Assembly (NCBI GenBank): GCA_035449045.1
Contig: DAOTKC010000046.1
Span: 1-10,493 of the forward strand
Reading direction: 5' to 3'
Source of the DNA: DAOTKC01 sp035449045
Lineage (GTDB): Bacteria; Bacillota; Clostridia; Christensenellales; CAG-917
DNA: 10,493 nucleotides
In this document: positions 7,232 through 10,493 of the stretch, in pieces
Numbering within the stretch: the first letter of the stretch is position 1
How the letters are laid out: each line of letters begins with the position of its first letter
The notes under the pieces: model-generated
What the model saw: the letters and a program-made list of their open reading frames with translations, nothing else
Told to the model about the DNA's origin: nothing
Databases searched by the model: none
Translations under genes and position numbers: made by a program

Positions 7232-7365
7232 AGCTCATGCCCTCTATCGGACAACGCTCTTTGGGCTTGATAATATACTCATATTTGCTTCAGTCGAGCA
7301 GTGGCGTTTTGTTCGCAAAAGGCTATCGGCGATGACAAAAAATATTGTTTTTATCTCGGTATCTT

Positions 7366-8685
7366 TTAAGCGTCGTAGCGCTTGCGCTCTCTAAAAAAAA
7401 GCTTTATAGGTGTGCCCGAGAAGTCAAAGCTCTTTCTGATCGAGTTTTCGAGATACCGCTCGTAGGAGAAATGAACTAAAGTGGGGTCGTTGACGAAAAT
7501 GGCGAAGGCGGGCGGCGGCGCGGCTACCTGCGACATAAACAGAATTTTCAGTTGCCTGCCGTTTCTCGCCGGCGGCGGATTGACGCTGACCGCCTCGCCC
7601 AAAACATCGTTGAGAAGTCCTGTCGTTATGCGGCGGTTGGCGTTTGCGAACACTTTTTTGACGTTTTCGAGGACGTTTCCCACTCTTTGGCCGGTCTTTG
7701 CCGAGATGTAGAGCGGCACGAAATATTCCATAAACTTCAAGTCCTCGGCAAGCTTGCGGTTGAACTTGTTGACGGTGGACGAGTCCTTTTCGACAAGGTC
7801 CCACTTATTCATTATAATGAGCGAGGGCTTGCCCTGCTCGTGTGCGTAGCCCGCTATCCTCACGTCCTGCTCGGATATGCCGTCGAAAGCGTCGACAACG
7901 ATAAGCACGACGTCGGCGCGCCTGATGGCGCCGAGAGCGCGCATGACGCTGTAACTTTCCAAGGTATCGGTGATGTTCTTTTTCTTGCGGATGCCCGCCG
8001 TGTCGATGAGAATAAATTTTTGGCCGTCATACTCAAGCTCGGTGTCGATGGCGTCGCGCGTCGTGCCCGCTATATCGCTCACTATGACGCGGGGATAGCC
8101 GAGGAGCTTATTGACAAGCGAGCTTTTGCCGGCGTTGGGCTTGCCCACCACCGCGATTTTTATCGCGGATTCTTCCTCGGGAATGCTTTCGTCGCAAGGC
8201 AAGTGCTCGATTATGGCGTCGAGAAGCTCGGTCAAACCTTTGCCCTGCTCCGCCGAAATCGCGAAGGGATCGCCCATGCCGAGCGAGTAAAAATCGTAGG
8301 CTAGGTGCTGTTCGTTGTTGTCGATTTTATTGACGACCAAAAGCGCGGGCTTGCCCGACCTCTTAAGATAAGTCGCGACGCGCTCGTCGTCGAGAAGCGG
8401 GCCGGTCTTGGCGTCGACGATAAAAAGAATCAAATCGGCGGTTGCGACGGCGGCCTCCGCCTGAAGGCGGATATTCTGCCACATCTCGTCCTCGCTCTTA
8501 AGCTCCAGCCCGCCGGTATCGACAAGGGTAAACTCGCGGCCGCACCATTCGGCGTCGGCATAGAGGCGGTCGCGGGTGACGCCGGGCGTGTTTTCGACAA
8601 TGGAAAGCCGCTTCCCCGTTATGCGGTTGAAGAAGGTCGATTTGCCGACATTCGGCTTTCCCACTATGGCTACTACCGGTTTCAT
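7366..8685 (-). CDS. der: Ribosome biogenesis GTPase Der (EngA)
   Basis: Encodes 439 aa, the usual Der length. Der is an essential GTPase with two G domains in tandem that acts in assembly of the 50S ribosomal subunit. The first G domain shows GKPNVGKS (9-16), DTGG (56-59) and NKID (119-122). The second shows GKPNAGKS (181-188), DTAG (228-231), NKWD (293-296) and SAK (328-330). The C-terminal KH-like domain spans about 347-439 and ends with the typical GTPIKLFFRERK segment. All GTP-binding motifs are intact in both domains. The ATG is preceded by a modest GGGA site about 5 nt upstream. It follows the DUF512 gene after 74 bp, an arrangement common in clostridia. Confidence 0.97.
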   Translation of the reverse strand: MKPVVAIVGKPNVGKSTFFNRITGKRLSIVENTPGVTRDRLYADAEWCGREFTLVDTGGLELKSEDEMWQNIRLQAEAAVATADLILFIVDAKTGPLLDDERVATYLKRSGKPALLVVNKIDNNEQHLAYDFYSLGMGDPFAISAEQGKGLTELLDAIIEHLPCDESIPEEESAIKIAVVGKPNAGKSSLVNKLLGYPRVIVSDIAGTTRDAIDTELEYDGQKFILIDTAGIRKKKNITDTLESYSVMRALGAIRRADVVLIVVDAFDGISEQDVRIAGYAHEQGKPSLIIMNKWDLVEKDSSTVNKFNRKLAEDLKFMEYFVPLYISAKTGQRVGNVLENVKKVFANANRRITTGLLNDVLGEAVSVNPPPARNGRQLKILFMSQVAAPPPAFAIFVNDPTLVHFSYERYLENSIRKSFDFSGTPIKLFFRERKRYDA

Positions 8686-8706
8686 TTTTTCCCGCGCTCT
8701 TAATCT

Positions 8707-8754
8707 TTTTGCTTAAAGCAAAATTTAAGCGCATTCCTTATTATTCCGAATAAT
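8707..8754. repeat. Overlapping palindromes in the leader of der
   Basis: The 74-bp gap before der holds three inverted repeats. ATTATTCGGAATAAT (8740-8754, minus strand) has 7-bp arms around one base. TTTTGCTTTAAGCAAAA (8707-8723) has 8-bp arms around one base. GCTTAAA/TTTAAGC (8711-8730) has 7-bp arms with a 6-nt loop. The second and third share sequence, so as RNA hairpins they exclude each other. None is followed by a clear U tract, and no convincing promoter is seen in the gap. Confidence 0.45.
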
Positions 8755-8759
8755 TCAAA

Positions 8760-10076
8760 TCAGTTTTTTCGAGGCCGCTCGGTATTGCATTCAAACCCCG
8801 TCCGCACTCGGCTATCCAGCAACGTTTCTATCAGGTCGGAGCCGTCGGCCGCCGCGACGCGCACCGGCATACCCAATTCATTCTCCAGCTCTTTAAGTCC
8901 GACATCGTCCAAAAAGACGTCGCCGAATTCTTTAAGCATACAGCGCGGCACTACGGCGAAATCGGCACTGCGCCCTTTTAGCTCTCTTATGATGTCGCCC
9001 GCCGTCACAAGGCCGGCCACGGTTACGGTTTCACCGAAAAAGCTGTTCGTTACGCCGATTACTTCTAGTTTAGAAGTGGAGCCGAGTTTTTTCAAAATCG
9101 CGGCCGCCGCCTCTTTTAGGCGCGCTTCGAAGGATTTGCCCGTCACCAAAACGGCATTTACTCTTTTATCGGAGGGCGTCAGGTTGCTTAAGGATTCCTC
9201 AAATTTCTTTTCGAAGTCCCTCACCATGCCGACGCCGTTTTCAATCTGAGGAAAACTTCCGTAGCGGTCATAGTCGGGAAGCCGGCGCCCCGCTATCATA
9301 TACATCTCGTCGGCGCACCACAAAAAGTTTGGCCGCGCCGCCGCGAACTCCTCCGCCATCGCGATTATCTTTCCCGCGTTCTCTTTCGTTATCGGCTTGA
9401 CCTCGGCGAGGCCGTCGCGGAACTTCGTCAGTCCGACGGGCACCAGCGCCAAGCTTTCAACGGCGGGATAGAGCTTATAAAGCTCCTCCACCGTTTCTCT
9501 CAAAATCTCGCCGTCGTTGAGATTTTCGCAGACAACGACCTGGGTGTGCATCTTTATGCCTGCCTCGGCGAATCGGCGCATAATCTCAAAAAGCGAGGTT
9601 GTGGCCTTGTTTTTGAGCATATAAACCCGCGTTTTTGTGTCGAACGCGTGCACCGAGATATAGAGCGGCGAAAGTTTTAGACGAATTATCCGCGCTATAT
9701 CCTCTTCCGAAAGGTTGGTCAGCGTGATGTAGCTTCCGCTTATAAATGACAGTCTGTAATCGTCGTCTTTGACGTAGACGGAGCGGCGCATCCCCTTGGG
9801 AAGCTGGCTGACGAAACAGAAGACGCAGTTGTTGCGGCAGTGTTTTATCTCGAGTTCGTCGGAAAACTCCAGCCCCAGCGTTTCTTCGGGCTGCTTTCTC
9901 ACCGTCAGGCGCTTTTCCTTGCCGCGGCGAAGGACGACCGCCGCAAATTCGCTTTCGGCGTCGTAGTAGCAGTAGTCTAAAATATCGGTCGCCTTAAAGC
10001 CGCCCAAAGATAGAAGCTCGTCGCCGCGCTTAAATCCCTGCTTTTTAGCTAGCTTATTAAGGGCTTCAATCTTCAT
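8760..10076 (-). CDS. PDZ / radical SAM / DUF512 protein of unknown function
   Basis: Encodes 438 aa. An N-terminal PDZ-like segment (about 1-60, with KKQGFKRGDELLSLGG) precedes a radical SAM core. The [4Fe-4S]-binding motif is CRNNCVFC (Cys80, Cys84, Cys87), with FISGSYITLTNL (111-122) and ISVHA (140-144) following. The C-terminal half (about 230-435) carries DUF512 signatures such as NSFFGETVTVAGLVTAGDI (344-362) and FLDDVG (388-393). No signal peptide or membrane segment is seen, so it should be cytosolic. Its reaction and substrate are not known. The ATG at KIEALNKLAK is preferred; a TTG 14 codons upstream adds residues unlike the family. It overlaps the preceding transferase gene by 11 bp, and its Shine-Dalgarno is poor, which suggests translational coupling. 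It precedes der. Confidence 0.9.
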   Translation of the reverse strand: MKIEALNKLAKKQGFKRGDELLSLGGFKATDILDYCYYDAESEFAAVVLRRGKEKRLTVRKQPEETLGLEFSDELEIKHCRNNCVFCFVSQLPKGMRRSVYVKDDDYRLSFISGSYITLTNLSEEDIARIIRLKLSPLYISVHAFDTKTRVYMLKNKATTSLFEIMRRFAEAGIKMHTQVVVCENLNDGEILRETVEELYKLYPAVESLALVPVGLTKFRDGLAEVKPITKENAGKIIAMAEEFAAARPNFLWCADEMYMIAGRRLPDYDRYGSFPQIENGVGMVRDFEKKFEESLSNLTPSDKRVNAVLVTGKSFEARLKEAAAAILKKLGSTSKLEVIGVTNSFFGETVTVAGLVTAGDIIRELKGRSADFAVVPRCMLKEFGDVFLDDVGLKELENELGMPVRVAAADGSDLIETLLDSRVRTGFECNTERPRKN

Positions 10077-10493
10077 CTTTTTTTGCCGACGCCGCGAGTG
10101 CGGAAATGATTTTAACAAGCGCGCCTTCGGCGGAGGGCTTTATAAAGGACTCCGCGGCATCTTTTTGCCTTTCCTTAAAGTCGCTCTGGAGTATGTTGTA
10201 GAGCCCGATAACCGTTTCGGGCAGCGTCTTGGCGTAGTAAATCAGCCCTTTTTCGGCCAAATACTCCAAATCGGCGGTCTCGACGTCGTTCTCCGGCCCG
10301 AAGACAATAACCGGCTTATTTAAAAGTATCGACTTATAAATAAGCTCGGCGTCGTATATCGTGCAAACGATGTCGGACGCCAAAAAGTAGTCGGAATCGG
10401 GCTCGCTCGAAGAAAGCAACTTGACGTTGCCCGACGCCTTGGCGTCGGCGGCGCGGTGCAGGCTCTTGGTCGCCTTTTTGTTCTCGGAGGCGG
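10066..10493 (-). CDS. C-terminal part of a GT-B-fold transferase, possibly CDP-glycerol glycerophosphotransferase-like (cut by window edge)
   Basis: The last 141 residues are visible and the frame is open to the right edge, so the start is outside. The segment SDYFLASDIVCTIYDAELIY followed by KSILLNKPVIVFG resembles the C-terminal nucleotide-donor site of GT-B enzymes. In TagB/TagF-type CDP-glycerol glycerophosphotransferases the equivalent reads roughly 'LLLxSDILITDYSS...ALLxKPII'. Downstream helices (EYLAEKGLIYYAKTLPETVI) fit the tail of such a domain. The protein ends in a charged KKDED stretch. The donor cannot be decided from this part; a glycosyltransferase or epimerase-like protein is equally possible. 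It overlaps the DUF512 gene by 11 bp, so the two are probably cotranscribed. Confidence 0.5.
   Translation of the reverse strand, partial: ASENKKATKSLHRAADAKASGNVKLLSSSEPDSDYFLASDIVCTIYDAELIYKSILLNKPVIVFGPENDVETADLEYLAEKGLIYYAKTLPETVIGLYNILQSDFKERQKDAAESFIKPSAEGALVKIISALAASAKKDED

Noticed and set aside
7300..7325. Stem GCGTTTTG-TTCG-CAAAAGGC in the gap after der
   Set aside because: It has one internal mismatch and no following T run on either strand, so it is not a convincing terminator or RNA element.
7322..7365. Possible intrinsic terminator after der
   Set aside because: The hairpin that can form (GATAAAAA with TTTTTGTC) is almost all A/T with a wobble pair, and no U tract follows a GC stem.
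7175..7365. Riboswitch or T-box upstream of the aminotransferase
   Set aside because: The best promoter leaves a leader of only about 13 nt, and no T-box or known aptamer sequence is visible in the gap.
7552..8304. Long plus-strand open frame of about 250 codons opposite der
   Set aside because: It lies wholly antisense to a complete, motif-rich der gene. Similar plus-strand frames occur opposite every gene here, as expected from the codon bias. It has no recognisable domain.
1..10493. Novel defence, mobile or CRISPR system
   Set aside because: No tandem repeat-spacer pattern, transposase, integrase, nuclease-toxin pair or tRNA is seen. Every large reading frame on the minus strand belongs to a known family or, for the partial transferase at the right edge, resembles one.

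Overview
The window is ordinary bacterial chromosome carrying housekeeping genes, all transcribed on the minus strand (right to left). The organism is most likely an uncultured member of the Clostridia/Bacillota. The evidence is gene order: yicC-gmk-rpoZ-coaBC-priA-def-fmt is the Bacillota arrangement (yloC-[remA]-gmk-rpoZ-coaBC-priA-def-fmt in Bacillus subtilis), a DUF512 radical-SAM gene directly before der is typical of clostridia, omega is short (64 aa), and several genes have strong GGAGG-type ribosome binding sites. Coding DNA is moderately GC-rich and the gaps are AT-rich. Genus cannot be told from this sequence.

Layout in the direction of transcription. The right edge holds the 3' part of a probable GT-B-type transferase gene. 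It overlaps by 11 bp a PDZ/radical-SAM/DUF512 protein, followed after 74 bp by der, a double-GTPase ribosome assembly factor. A 191-bp gap then contains the best promoter in the window (TTGCCA-17-TATTAT with an extended -10), which drives a class I aminotransferase of the Asp_aminotransf (MocR-like) family. After a 130-bp gap the second block starts: yicC, gmk, rpoZ, coaBC, priA and def are nearly contiguous (junctions of +4, -11, -1, -4 and +8 nt). A 132-bp AT-rich gap leads to the first 38 codons of fmt, cut by the left edge.

Functionally the second block mixes RNA turnover (YicC), GMP phosphorylation (Gmk), RNA polymerase omega, coenzyme A synthesis (CoaBC), replication restart (PriA) and formyl-methionine handling (Def and Fmt). 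It looks like a growth-linked operon coordinated by translational coupling. The first block couples ribosome maturation (Der) to a radical-SAM protein of unknown function.

I did not find a mobile element, CRISPR array, RNA gene, defence system or any clearly new system. The points most worth a look are small: remA missing between yicC and gmk, a palindrome over the -35 of the aminotransferase promoter, mutually exclusive hairpins in the der leader, substitutions next to the active site of Def, and the unexplained DUF512 protein with its overlapping transferase partner.
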